From: an uncultured Thermomicrobia bacterium
Lineage (GTDB): Bacteria; Chloroflexota; Chloroflexia; Thermomicrobiales; JALYUS01
Direction: 5' to 3'
DNA length: 49,390 nt
NCBI GenBank assembly: GCA_937968015.1
Contig: CALBSO010000080.1
Span: 1-49,390, forward strand
Numbering within the stretch: position 1 is the first letter of the stretch; each line of letters starts with the position of its first letter. The position numbers and the translations under genes are program-made. Positions 1-8,094 of the stretch are shown here, in pieces. The notes below the pieces were generated by a model. It worked only from the letters and a program-made list of their open reading frames with translations, made no database searches and was not told the origin of the DNA.

Positions 1-62
1 ATCAGCGTATCTCTGTCTAACGATGATTGTCTACCTACTTAGGCAGCGAGACGGAGCCACGA

Positions 63-97
63 GGGGCGGTACAACGGGTCCGCCCCCAGGAAAGGAG
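63..97 (+). promoter_or_regulatory. leader hairpin plus Shine-Dalgarno of first small peptide
   Basis: A 7-bp G+C stem (GGGGCGG at 63-69 with CCGCCCC at 80-86, 10-nt loop) ends five bases before a strong ribosome binding site AAAGGAG (91-97), which lies 6 nt from the ATG at 104. No clear promoter is visible in positions 1-62, so the transcript may begin upstream of the window. The stem could modulate translation of the first peptide, but this is inference. Confidence 0.4.
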
Positions 98-103
98 ATC
101 AGC

Positions 104-313
104 ATGACAGACAAGAAGAAGCAGCGGTTGACGGCGGAAGAACTCGAGGCGCAGGGCGGCGAGGAATTGCCCGACCGTGAGGAGATGTCGCTCATCAACG
201 CGAATCTCGCGGTTCCGGTGAATGCGGCAGTCGCCGCGAATGTGCTCTCAGACAGCTCGACTGCCGAGGCGAACGCGCTACAGAAGACGCCAATTGACCA
301 GTCAACGACGTAA
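104..313 (+). CDS. small acidic peptide, candidate precursor 1 of the PqqD/M50 system
   Basis: This 69-residue peptide has a charged N-terminal half (MTDKKK, then acidic residues) and a C-terminal half of small residues rich in Ala, Asn, Val and Ser. It shares the block ELPDREEMSLINAN (residues 21-34) with the next gene, followed by the similar patterns PVNAA and LSD-x-STA-x-AN. It has no cysteine, signal peptide or membrane segment. The start at 104 is chosen over an in-frame start at 23 because of the AAAGGAG at 6-nt spacing and because the upstream extension has no counterpart in the paralogue. The leader/core look, the duplication and the downstream PqqD-like protease suggest a processed peptide precursor, but a structural or regulatory small protein is equally possible. 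No family was recognised with certainty. Confidence 0.75.
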   Translation: MTDKKKQRLTAEELEAQGGEELPDREEMSLINANLAVPVNAAVAANVLSDSSTAEANALQKTPIDQSTT

Positions 314-365
314 GAACCGCCCTTCGATGGGTGGGCCGTCCTTGATTCAGTGAAGGAGCAACACG

Positions 366-569
366 ATGACGGATAAGAAGAAGGCGCTGACGGCGGAGGA
401 GATCGAGAACCAGGATGCGAACGAACTTCCTGACCGCGAGGAAATGAGCCTCATCAACGCGAATGTGGCGGCGCCAGTGAACGCGGCCATCGCCCTCAAT
501 GCCCTCTCCGATCACTCGACCGCGACGGCGAACGCGACGCAGACCGCCCCGATCACCCAAAGGAGTTAG
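366..569 (+). CDS. small acidic peptide, candidate precursor 2 (paralogue)
   Basis: This 67-residue peptide is a tandem paralogue of the preceding gene, 52 nt downstream, with its own strong site AAGGAG (353-358) 7 nt before the ATG. The two share the start MTDKKK, the helix LTAEE, the invariant block ELPDREEMSLINAN (residues 20-33 here) and a C-terminal half with PVNAA, LSD-x-STA and ANA-x-Q. Conservation is strongest in the middle block and looser in the C-terminal half, as in precursor families where an enzyme recognises a fixed segment. The A-x-AN-x-x-Q pattern also recalls the short Gln/Asn repeats of amyloid-type surface proteins. Its function is unknown. The duplication and good ribosome binding sites make both genes convincing as coding sequences. 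Confidence 0.75.
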   Translation: MTDKKKALTAEEIENQDANELPDREEMSLINANVAAPVNAAIALNALSDHSTATANATQTAPITQRS

Positions 570-705
570 CGGGTTCGTCCCGCCGTCAGGCATCCGTTCT
601 CTCGCGATTCCTTCCACCTGTTGATGCGCGGCTGTGTCGCGTGCGTGGATACGGATGTAATGACCGTACGTGGCGCACCCGCAAGTCGGCGCGAATAAGA
701 ACCGT

Positions 706-729
706 GCGGGCCGGCAAATCCCGGCCCGC
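706..729. terminator. hairpin between the small peptides and the protease gene
   Basis: A 9-bp perfect G+C stem, GCGGGCCGG (706-714) with CCGGCCCGC (721-729), has a 6-nt loop and lies 137 nt after the second peptide and 32 nt before the protease start. No T-run follows, so it is not a standard intrinsic terminator. It could attenuate transcription or block 3' decay, keeping peptide mRNA more abundant than protease mRNA. The rest of 570-705 shows nothing recognisable. Confidence 0.5.
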
Positions 730-761
730 GCTCCGTGACTGAGGGAGCAAGGAGCACGGCG

Positions 762-2729
762 ATGGCGCAGACGAAGTCACATCCCGAAACCGGGCAAGAG
801 CCGCAAGCCTCCGCGTCTCCGGCCGGGCAGCCCGCCACTAATGGCACGCAGCCCGCAGTGACCGCCGAGACTGCGGTACCGGAACGGCCCGTGCTCGCCC
901 CGAATGTCGTCCTGAGCGGCGCGATGGAAGAGAGCGGCTTCGCAGAACCGCAATGGATGGTACAGCGCGACGGACAGTTCATTCATCTTACGGAACTCCT
1001 CTATCACGTCGTTGAGCAGATTGATGGGCAACACACCCTCGATGAAATCGCTGCGGGCATGTCCGAGAAGATTGATCGCAATGTCACGCCAGATAATGTT
1101 CAACAGTTGATTGCCAGCAAACTTATCCCCCTCGGCGTCGTCAAGGAGGCGGATGGTTCCGTTGCAACGGATGGGGCGGGGGAGGAGGGTGCGGCGCGCT
1201 CCCCCCTGAAGATCAATATGAAGACGAAGGTCCTGCCGCGCGGGCTGATCACACCGCTGACCAAAGTTCTCAAGGTTCTGTTCTTCCCGCCCATCCTGCT
1301 CGCGATGCTCGTCGTCTGCGCGATTGCGCAGATATGGCTTTTCTTCGTGCATGGCATCGCGAGCAGCATCCATGAGGCCGTCTATAAACCGTGGCTGACC
1401 CTTGTGCTATTGGGAATTATTATCATCGGCACCGCATGGCACGAGTTCGGGCACGCCGCCGCGCTCGAATACGGCGGCGGCGAGGTGCGCGGCATGGGGA
1501 TGGGGTTCTATCTCGTCTATCCCGCTTTCTACACCGACGTGACGGATAATTACCGGCTGGGGAGGTGGGCGCGCGTACGTACCGACTTGGGCGGGTTCTA
1601 TTTTAACCTGATTTTCTGCCTCGGATTGGTTGGCCTGTATGCGCTGACGCGGCAGTCATTCCTTTTGCTTGGAGTGTTACTGATTGACGCGGACATTATC
1701 CATCAGTGCCTGCCCTTCGTACGGTTGGATGGCTATTGGACTTTGGCGGATATCACCGGTATCCCGGACTTCTTCTCCTATATGGGTCCCTTCCTGCGCA
1801 GTGTTTTGCCAATCAAGCGGCGGGAGGGGGACGAGAAGCTCCCGGAACTGAAGCGATGGGTGAAAATCCTCTTCGGACTGTATATTCTTATCACTATTCC
1901 GGTCCTCGCGTTCCTGCTTTTCGTGATGCTCAAGAATGTCCCGCGCATTCTCGCGAGCGCGTGGGATTCGTTCGACAAGCAGGGAAGCGCGCTGGCGGGC
2001 GCCTGGCACGGTGGCCACTACGGAGGCGTCGCGCTGGCCACCTTGCAGATACTGCTCCTTGCACTGCCGGTGGCGGGGCTGGGCTTTACGCTCTTCTCGT
2101 TGGGGCGCACGCTGATGCGGCTGCTTTGGAACTGGAGCAAGCCGACGCCCGCTCGCCGTGTTGCCGGCTCCCTCGCGACGGCGGCCATTGCCGCGCTCCT
2201 CGTCTATCTCTGGGTGCCGAATCAGTCCTTCGGTACCGGCCACCAGGTTACGGCCGGGAACAACTGGACGCCGATCGCGGCCAATGAGCGGGGAACAGTG
2301 AGCGACGCACTGCCGCAGGCGGTACCCGTCCCGTTCCGCTCCTCAACAACCGAACCGACAGCAGAGCCGCTGCAGACGGCCACATCGGTCCCGAATGGGA
2401 CGCCAAGCGTGACTCGGACACCTGATGCCACAGTGACCGGAACGGTGACCGGTACGCCGACCGCAAGCGGCACGCCCGGCGCAACCCCCACGAGGACCGC
2501 ATCCACGGGAGTGCCAACAACGACGGTCTCCATGCCTGTCCCGGCAGTACAGCCGCCGCCGAGCGCTCCTTTCATCGTGCCGACGACGCCACCATTCACA
2601 CCCGCTAGCACGCCTTCATCAACCACCACGGTGTCACCGGGTATCACGGTAGGTGTTCCGATAGCCACGAATACGACCGCGACGAGTTCCACTCCGCGGG
2701 CCACATCCGTTGTCACACCAACACCGTAA
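762..2729 (+). CDS. PqqD-like domain / M50-type membrane zinc metalloprotease fusion
   Basis: Product of 655 residues. Residues about 44-132 resemble a PqqD-like peptide-recognition domain. They are followed by about seven membrane segments (first at 174-197, last at about 465-487) and an extracytoplasmic Thr/Ser/Pro-rich tail (about 520-655). The zinc site HEFGH is at 227-231 inside the second membrane segment. LDGYW at 322-326 fits the third-ligand region of site-2-type proteases. This architecture matches proteins annotated as putative peptide zinc metalloproteases, such as those next to ribosomal-peptide genes. By inference it recognises the two upstream small peptides in the cytoplasm and cleaves or exports them. 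ATG 762 is preferred to GTG 735 because AAGGAG (749-754) lies 7 nt upstream. No radical-SAM or other modifying enzyme is visible, although anything left of position 1 is unseen. Confidence 0.85.
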   Translation: MAQTKSHPETGQEPQASASPAGQPATNGTQPAVTAETAVPERPVLAPNVVLSGAMEESGFAEPQWMVQRDGQFIHLTELLYHVVEQIDGQHTLDEIAAGMSEKIDRNVTPDNVQQLIASKLIPLGVVKEADGSVATDGAGEEGAARSPLKINMKTKVLPRGLITPLTKVLKVLFFPPILLAMLVVCAIAQIWLFFVHGIASSIHEAVYKPWLTLVLLGIIIIGTAWHEFGHAAALEYGGGEVRGMGMGFYLVYPAFYTDVTDNYRLGRWARVRTDLGGFYFNLIFCLGLVGLYALTRQSFLLLGVLLIDADIIHQCLPFVRLDGYWTLADITGIPDFFSYMGPFLRSVLPIKRREGDEKLPELKRWVKILFGLYILITIPVLAFLLFVMLKNVPRILASAWDSFDKQGSALAGAWHGGHYGGVALATLQILLLALPVAGLGFTLFSLGRTLMRLLWNWSKPTPARRVAGSLATAAIAALLVYLWVPNQSFGTGHQVTAGNNWTPIAANERGTVSDALPQAVPVPFRSSTTEPTAEPLQTATSVPNGTPSVTRTPDATVTGTVTGTPTASGTPGATPTRTASTGVPTTTVSMPVPAVQPPPSAPFIVPTTPPFTPASTPSSTTTVSPGITVGVPIATNTTATSSTPRATSVVTPTP

Positions 2730-2766
2730 ATCCGCGTTGCTTAGGGAGAGAAAGGAGCAGAGATCT

Positions 2767-3666
2767 ATGCAGTTTTATGGACGATTCCGGTGGTGTACGG
2801 CGCTGTTGACCTTCGTGTTTGCTGCGAGCGTCGCGTTCGGTGATGCCGCCATTCGCGCCGATGATTCGGCTCCACGGAACAATGATGTCGGCTCGCTGGG
2901 CGCCCCACCGCCGACGGCGGTGCCGACAGCGACTACCGTTGCGACGATGTCGCCGACGACTGCTGCCGCGACGCCGATGAGTACCCCGGCTGCATCGGCC
3001 GCGACGAGTGGCACGCCCGCCGCCTCTGCCGCGAGTAGCGACGATGTGCAATACAATGAGGGCTCCGATAATGGCAGCCCGAAGAATATCGTCAAGGTGC
3101 AGAATAAGACGAACAACCGCTTGCGTGTGCGCGGAAAGATCCAACTGAATCACATTCCCGGCGACACTGCACAACCCGAGAATGACGCCGAGGCGTACAG
3201 TTCCTGCACGAACTGCAGTACCTTCGCGGTCGCGTTGCAGATTAATCTCATCAGCAAGACAGCGACGACGATCGCCCCGAAGAACACGGCGATTGCTGTC
3301 AACTACATGTGCTCGAACTGTCACACCGTAGCGGACGCGTACCAATATGTCGTGCAGGTAGATGACCCGTCGCAGACGCCGGATAATGTCAAGGACCTCA
3401 TCAATCAGATGCAGGATCAGTTGAACGCCGCCGCACGGGACAAGGACGCGACGGTGGGCGACACGGAAGCGAAAATAAAGGCCGTGATCATGCAGTTCAC
3501 CGCCCTTGGGCAAAGCCTCTATACGCAGCGCGACCAGAAGGATGATGACAACTCGCCCGGCGCCACGGTCCCGTCGGACGCGACCGTGCTGACGCCGACA
3601 CCAACGGCGTCCGCACCATCGAGCACTGCGAGCGCGACACCGGCGAGTCCGACCGCGACGCCGTAA
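2767..3666 (+). CDS. secreted protein with two CxxC-x-T repeats, partner of the M50 system
   Basis: Product of 299 residues with a clear signal peptide (about 1-27), then a Thr/Pro/Ala-rich linker (about 35-90). The core has two similar units: C147-x2-C150-x-T-x-A-x-A-x-Q and C182-x2-C185-x-T-x-A-x-A-x-Q, about 35 residues apart. A helical segment follows, then another Thr/Pro tail. The paired cysteines may form disulfides or bind metal, and the strict T/A/A/Q spacing suggests a repeated beta-strand motif. The gene lies 37 nt after the protease, which carries a similar Thr/Pro tail, so both probably act outside the membrane. I recall similar double-CxxC proteins near M50 genes in actinobacteria but cannot name a family. 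The start with GGAGAGAAAGGAG upstream fits the signal peptide better than the in-frame start at 2710. Confidence 0.8.
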   Translation: MQFYGRFRWCTALLTFVFAASVAFGDAAIRADDSAPRNNDVGSLGAPPPTAVPTATTVATMSPTTAAATPMSTPAASAATSGTPAASAASSDDVQYNEGSDNGSPKNIVKVQNKTNNRLRVRGKIQLNHIPGDTAQPENDAEAYSSCTNCSTFAVALQINLISKTATTIAPKNTAIAVNYMCSNCHTVADAYQYVVQVDDPSQTPDNVKDLINQMQDQLNAAARDKDATVGDTEAKIKAVIMQFTALGQSLYTQRDQKDDDNSPGATVPSDATVLTPTPTASAPSSTASATPASPTATP

Positions 3667-3815
3667 AGGGGTGGCACGCGCCATCGGCGTACGCGGCACG
3701 GGCGGGACATATCCCTGTCAACCGTGCGCTCTTCGCATTCGCAAGCGGTCGTCTTGCCGTCATCATGCGTTGCTCCATTATCTCACTGCCACGCGCGATG
3801 CTCGCGCGGCTGCCA

Positions 3816-3824
3816 TGCTAGAAT
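3816..3824 (+). promoter_or_regulatory. candidate extended -10 promoter for the GlcD-like gene
   Basis: TGC followed by TAGAAT (3819-3824) matches an extended -10 element five of six in the hexamer. It would start transcription near 3831 and give a leader of about 85 nt to the ATG at 3915. No good -35 box is visible, as is common for extended -10 promoters. The rest of the 3667-3914 spacer shows nothing else. Confidence 0.35.
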
Positions 3825-3914
3825 GACCTCAATCTCTCATGGAGGGGAGGGGAACCGCGAGCGGCGATGCGTCATCCTTCCCTATGGAGGGCCAGGGAAT
3901 AGCGGGGGGCCGGC

Positions 3915-5420
3915 ATGATGGCGGTGACAGACGAGAAGTTGGTCGCGACCGCAGGGATGGACGCGCAAGCGCCACCCCTCCTGCGGCGGGATGAGGACGC
4001 GCAGTCGGCGGTGGCGGAACTCGTCCGGCGGCTCGGCGCGGAGCGCGTGCTCACGCACCCGGCGGCGCTCTTTCCGTACACCTACGACGCCTCGTTCAAC
4101 TCGGAGGCGCATCCCGGCCGGCCGGACTGCGTCGTCCTCCCGCGTGACACGCAGGATGTCGTCACGGTGATGCGGATCGCGAACCGCTACCGCGTTCCCG
4201 TCGTGCCGCGTGGGTCCGCCTCGGCGTACAGTGGCGGCGCGGTGGCGCATTACGGCGGCATCGTCATCGCGATGAATGTCATGGATCGCATCATCGAGAT
4301 TGACGCTGACAATCTTCAAGTCCTCTGCCAGCCCGGCGTCATCCACGCGAACCTCAACGACGCGCTCGCGAAGTATGGCATGATCTTCCCGCCCGACCCG
4401 GGCAGCAGCAAGATCGCCAGCGTCGGCGGCATGACCGCGAACAATTCGAGCGGCATGCGCGCGGTCAAATACGGGCCGACGCTGCACTACGTCCTCGGTT
4501 TGGAAGTCGTCCTGCCGACCGGCGAGGTGATCTGGACGGGGGGCGAAGGATCGAAAGCGCTCCAATCCGTCTCCGGCCTCAACCTGACGCCGCTCTTCAT
4601 CATGTCTGAGGGGACGCTCGGCGTCATCACGCAGTTGCGCCTCAGGATCATCCCGAAGCCGGAGGCACGCGGCCTCGTCGTCGCGCGCTTCGACAGCCTG
4701 GAGGACGCGGCGGAGATGACACGCCGCATCTTCCGGAGCGGCATCCTGCCCGCCGCGCTGGAGATCATGGACCGCTCCGCTATCCGCGCCGTCAACATCT
4801 ACAAGCCAGACCTCCAACTGATCGAGTGCGCGGCGATGCTCCTGATCGAGGCGGACGGCACCTCGGCGGTCGTCGCGGACACCGTCGGCCGCATCGAGCA
4901 GGTGGCGCGGGAACTCGCGACGAGCGTCGAGACGGCGACCAACCCAAAGGAGATGGAAGCGCTCTGGGCGGGGCGAGCGGTGCTCGGCGCGGCCTCGTCG
5001 CTCGTCGTCCCCGGCGGCACGCGCGTCGGGATGGGGGAGGACATCTGCGTCCCGCTCAAGGACATGCCTGCGACGCTCCGCAAGATCGCCGAGGCGGCGG
5101 AGAAGCGGCAGGTCGCCGTCGTCCTCTACGGCCACATCGGCAGCGGCAATGTCCACAGCGCGATCGTCGTCCACCATACACCGGAGGAGATCGCGCGTGC
5201 GAAGTTGCTCACCGAGGACATCCACGCCCTCGCCCTCGAATATCGTGGCACGACGAGTGGCGAGCATGGTATCGGCGTCGTCCGCCGCGATTACGCGGAC
5301 GCCGAACTCGGCGCCGCCGTCACCTTGATGCGCCAGATGCAGCGGTCGCTCGATCCGAACGGCATCATGAACCCCGGCAAGAAGCTCCCGTTCGCCGCCG
5401 AAGGCGCGGCGGGCGCGTAA
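3915..5420 (+). CDS. FAD-linked oxidase, GlcD/D-lactate dehydrogenase type
   Basis: Product of 501 residues, close to the usual length of GlcD, the FAD subunit of glycolate oxidase, and of D-lactate dehydrogenases. The PCMH-type FAD-binding domain spans about 65-245 and includes VVPRGSASAYSGG (97-109), PDPGSSKIASVGGM (160-173) and NNSSG (176-180). The FAD-oxidase C domain ends with GHIGSGNVH and GTTSGEHGIG. The first of these is normally GHxGDGNxH, so Asp is replaced by Ser here. The expected role is oxidation of a 2-hydroxyacid such as glycolate or D-lactate to the 2-oxo acid. No iron-sulfur GlcF or GlcE subunit is adjacent, so it may act alone or with distant partners. A hairpin terminator follows, making it monocistronic. 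The ribosome site is a poor G-run, and ATG 3918 is an equal alternative. Confidence 0.88.
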   Translation: MMAVTDEKLVATAGMDAQAPPLLRRDEDAQSAVAELVRRLGAERVLTHPAALFPYTYDASFNSEAHPGRPDCVVLPRDTQDVVTVMRIANRYRVPVVPRGSASAYSGGAVAHYGGIVIAMNVMDRIIEIDADNLQVLCQPGVIHANLNDALAKYGMIFPPDPGSSKIASVGGMTANNSSGMRAVKYGPTLHYVLGLEVVLPTGEVIWTGGEGSKALQSVSGLNLTPLFIMSEGTLGVITQLRLRIIPKPEARGLVVARFDSLEDAAEMTRRIFRSGILPAALEIMDRSAIRAVNIYKPDLQLIECAAMLLIEADGTSAVVADTVGRIEQVARELATSVETATNPKEMEALWAGRAVLGAASSLVVPGGTRVGMGEDICVPLKDMPATLRKIAEAAEKRQVAVVLYGHIGSGNVHSAIVVHHTPEEIARAKLLTEDIHALALEYRGTTSGEHGIGVVRRDYADAELGAAVTLMRQMQRSLDPNGIMNPGKKLPFAAEGAAGA

Positions 5421-5481
5421 TGGTTGTGAAAATGACCAATGAAGCGACGAAATCATACGGAAAATCACGATTTCGCATTGT

Positions 5482-5504
5482 ACGCCCCCTGGCGGGGCGT
5501 TTTT
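5482..5504 (+). terminator. intrinsic terminator after the GlcD-like gene
   Basis: A 7-bp stem (ACGCCCC 5482-5488 with GGGGCGT 5494-5500, 5-nt loop) runs into TTTTCTTT, a standard intrinsic terminator 62 nt past the stop codon. Confidence 0.85.
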
Positions 5505-6442
5505 CTTTGCGAGGAGATCTTCCTCATCGTTCGGCGCTGAAGGCGCCCTGCTTGCCATCTGTGCGGCTGTGGCAGGAGCATGACGATACTCCCACACATC
5601 ACCTGCACGGTACTCCGCGATCAAGAGGGGAAATATCGAACGGATGTGGCACAGTCCATGCGCCTTGTCGGATCGTAGTATTCGAGCGTGGGATAAGCAG
5701 GCGACTTGGGCACGCGCTCGCCCGGCCGCGAGCGACGCGAGTATCACATATCCTGGCCGCCGGTAGGAAAATGGCCCAAACCGCGAACCGGCTGGTATGG
5801 GTTTGTAAATTACGCGCCTCTATAGAGCCTCACGCGCCGCGGATTCGATGCGGGAAGGGGGCGATGAGCGTGGAGGAGCAGCGCGGTCATTACGAAAAAA
5901 CATCGAAGTGTCCTCCGTTATTTGCAAGTATCAGGCGACCTTACACGCCGATACTCCAAGCGGGGCGAGTCGGCTCCCAAGATCAAGACGGCGTTTCACG
6001 GCTACGCACGCGGGAATATCGTGCCGGAAATAGGATCATTGTCGCTCAGGAGAGCGCAAAGCAATGTCGCCAATATTGACACTGCTTGACCAGATTGAGA
6101 GCGTGAGACGGACCTCCATCAGAAACCATTATTGTCTATTATGTTAATGAAAGACTCTGACCGACAGTTGTTGTGCGCCAATCGAAGATGCTCTTCGGTA
6201 GCGGCGATGTCACTTCCTCGCAATCTATCACATATCCCGATCTGGAGCGCTTTCGTTCGATTTGGGCGGCATCAGTTGATTCGCGTATCGAAAACCGACG
6301 GCGAATGATCGTTCAGTTCCTCATGGACGATCGCGGCCTCCCGTGTCTTTTCATCTGATTGCGTGACGCTGATAGGGCGGGGTGCGATACTGGCGAGAGG
6401 GCGTGCGTGCCGCTCCCGCGTGGTCAACGATCTGGGGGTTTC
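5505..6442. other. 0.9 kb stretch without a recognisable gene
   Basis: This region is visibly less G+C-rich than its flanks, especially 6060-6360. Short open frames exist (for example 6173-6358, 61 codons), but none has a convincing ribosome site, a recognisable motif or a paralogue in the window. No tRNA fold, transposase fragment or terminal repeats were seen. A TTGACA at 6076-6081 lacks a matching -10. It could be a decayed gene, a long regulatory leader for the ATPase downstream or an unrecognised RNA. Confidence 0.5.
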
Positions 6443-7615
6443 ATGGTTCGGATTCTTGTCCATACGGGGAAGGGCGGCGTCGGCAAGACGACCGTCGCGG
6501 CGGCGACCGCGCTCCGGTGCGCCGAGCGCGGCCAGCGCACGATCATCCTGAGTACCGATGCCGCCCATTCACTCGGTGACGCGCTCGACACCCGTCTGGA
6601 GGCCGAGCCGATCCACGTCGCGCCGAATCTTTGGGCGCAGGAAGTTAACGCGCTGCACGAGATGGAGCGTAACTGGGGCCGCGTGCAGCAGTATCTCACG
6701 GATTTGCTCGCCTGGCAGGGGTTTGTGGGGCTGACGAATGAGGAATTGACCGTCATGCCCGGTACCGAGGAGTTGTTCGCGCTTCTCCGCATCAAGGGGC
6801 ATGCCGAGAGCGGCGCCTACGACACGGTAATCGTGGATGCCGCCCCGACGGGCGAAACGCTCAAATTGCTCAGCCTGCCGGATGTGATGAGTTGGTGGAT
6901 GCAACGCCTCTTCCCGACCGTCCGCCGGATGGCAAAGATGATGCGGCCGGTCGTCAGGCGCGTCACCTCGATGCCCGTCGCGGGGGATGAACTGTTCGAC
7001 ACCGTGGACACGATGGTGTCGCGCCTCACCGCCGTGCGCGATCTGCTCACGAATCCGGACATCACCTCGGTGCGCGTCGTTGTCAACCTCGAACGGATGG
7101 TGATCCGCGAGGCGCAACGCTCGCTCACCTATCTCAGCCTCTTCAACTATCTCGTGGATGGCGCGATTATCAATCGCGTTCTCCCAGCGGGTGGGGAGGG
7201 GAGCCTCTATGACTCCCTCCGCGAAACGCAGGCGAAGTATCAGCAGGTGATTGACGAGTCGTTCGGGCCGCTGCCGCGTTTCTCCGTGCCGTACTTCACA
7301 GAGGAGATCGTCGGTATGCCGCTCCTCTCCCGTGTGGCGGACGAACTCTACGGCGATCGCGACCCGGCGCAGTTCTTTTACCGCGGCCAGCCGCAGCGGA
7401 TCGAGCGGGAGGGGGAGGAGATCGTCCTCGTCCTCGATATGCCATTCATGGCAGATGAGCGTGTGGATCTTCACCAGCGCGGCGACGAATTGGATATTCA
7501 GGTCGGCTGGCACAAACATCACATCATGCTGCCCGATATGCTCGCGCGACGCACCGCCATTGGCGCGAAAATGCAGGATGGCGCTCTCCGCATTCGTTTC
7601 GCCGCAGGGGATTGA
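6443..7615 (+). CDS. ArsA/GET3-type ATPase with C-terminal HSP20-like domain
   Basis: Product of 390 residues. A deviant Walker A, GKGGVGKTT, lies at residues 9-17. It is followed by the ArsA signature STDAAHSLGDAL and VDAAPTGETLKLL, which are typical of the arsenite-pump/GET3 ATPase family. Residues about 315-390 (from REGEEIVLVLDMP onward) form a beta-rich module like the HSP20/alpha-crystallin-type domain attached to many bacterial ArsA homologues. No ArsB, ArsR or arsenate reductase is nearby and the arsenite-binding cysteines are absent. A role in targeting or chaperoning membrane or tail-anchored proteins is therefore as likely as arsenic resistance. The ATG at 6443 directly starts the MVRILVHTGKGG strand; the ribosome site GGGGG upstream is modest. 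Confidence 0.88.
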   Translation: MVRILVHTGKGGVGKTTVAAATALRCAERGQRTIILSTDAAHSLGDALDTRLEAEPIHVAPNLWAQEVNALHEMERNWGRVQQYLTDLLAWQGFVGLTNEELTVMPGTEELFALLRIKGHAESGAYDTVIVDAAPTGETLKLLSLPDVMSWWMQRLFPTVRRMAKMMRPVVRRVTSMPVAGDELFDTVDTMVSRLTAVRDLLTNPDITSVRVVVNLERMVIREAQRSLTYLSLFNYLVDGAIINRVLPAGGEGSLYDSLRETQAKYQQVIDESFGPLPRFSVPYFTEEIVGMPLLSRVADELYGDRDPAQFFYRGQPQRIEREGEEIVLVLDMPFMADERVDLHQRGDELDIQVGWHKHHIMLPDMLARRTAIGAKMQDGALRIRFAAGD

Positions 7616-8014
7616 ATGATGTCTCGAATCGAGAGAAATCATTATCAACATCATTATTGCCGACAAAGGTTGCATGTATGCAGCCGCCGGAGATGTCTAC
7701 AGATTGTTACACTCCGGCAATTCTCACACGGCGAGGCCCAATATCAATGTCGGTGTGTACGGACATGGTTTGCGTACACAGGAATCGGTTGGGTTTTTCG
7801 CGTGAGACGGAAATCCTCCCAAAGAAGCGCACATTCATGATCCTTGTTCCTCATACCGGGACTTAAGCTCTGCGTTCGATAGGACCAGACATTTCTGCGT
7901 TCTATTAGGACTAAGTAAGAGTTGGTAAATTCGCGCAGACGGACAAGCATAACCCTGGACATTTCCCCTTATCCACCGTGGTTTCACGGTCGCGCGAACT
8001 TTGCAGCATCTATT
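7616..8014. other. intergenic region without a gene
   Basis: About 400 nt of lower G+C content separate the ATPase from the large secreted protein. The only structure seen is an 8-bp inverted repeat, TGTGTACG (7754-7761) with CGTACACA (7773-7780), loop 11 nt, which could be an operator or hairpin. No T-run terminator, RNA gene or credible open frame was found. Confidence 0.5.
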
Positions 8015-8043
8015 TAGACATTCCGACAATCACACGGTATTCT
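8015..8043 (+). promoter_or_regulatory. candidate sigma-70 promoter of the large propeller protein
   Basis: TAGACA (8015-8020, five of six to TTGACA) lies 17 nt before TATTCT (8038-8043, four of six to TATAAT). Transcription would start near 8050, downstream of the in-frame GTG at 7978, which supports the ATG at 8095 as the real start. Confidence 0.45.
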
Positions 8044-8094
8044 AGAAACCGGGTTCGTGGGGACGAGCCCTTTGGAGACCACCTCGGGGGGGAT

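Noticed and set aside
3882..5747. 621-codon open frame on the minus strand
   Set aside because: It is antisense to the recognisable GlcD-type gene, Arg/Asp-rich and without motifs, a typical G+C-driven shadow.
5848..6033. Small frame in the gap before the ArsA-like gene
   Set aside because: It has no ribosome site, motif or paralogue and is Arg/Ser-rich.
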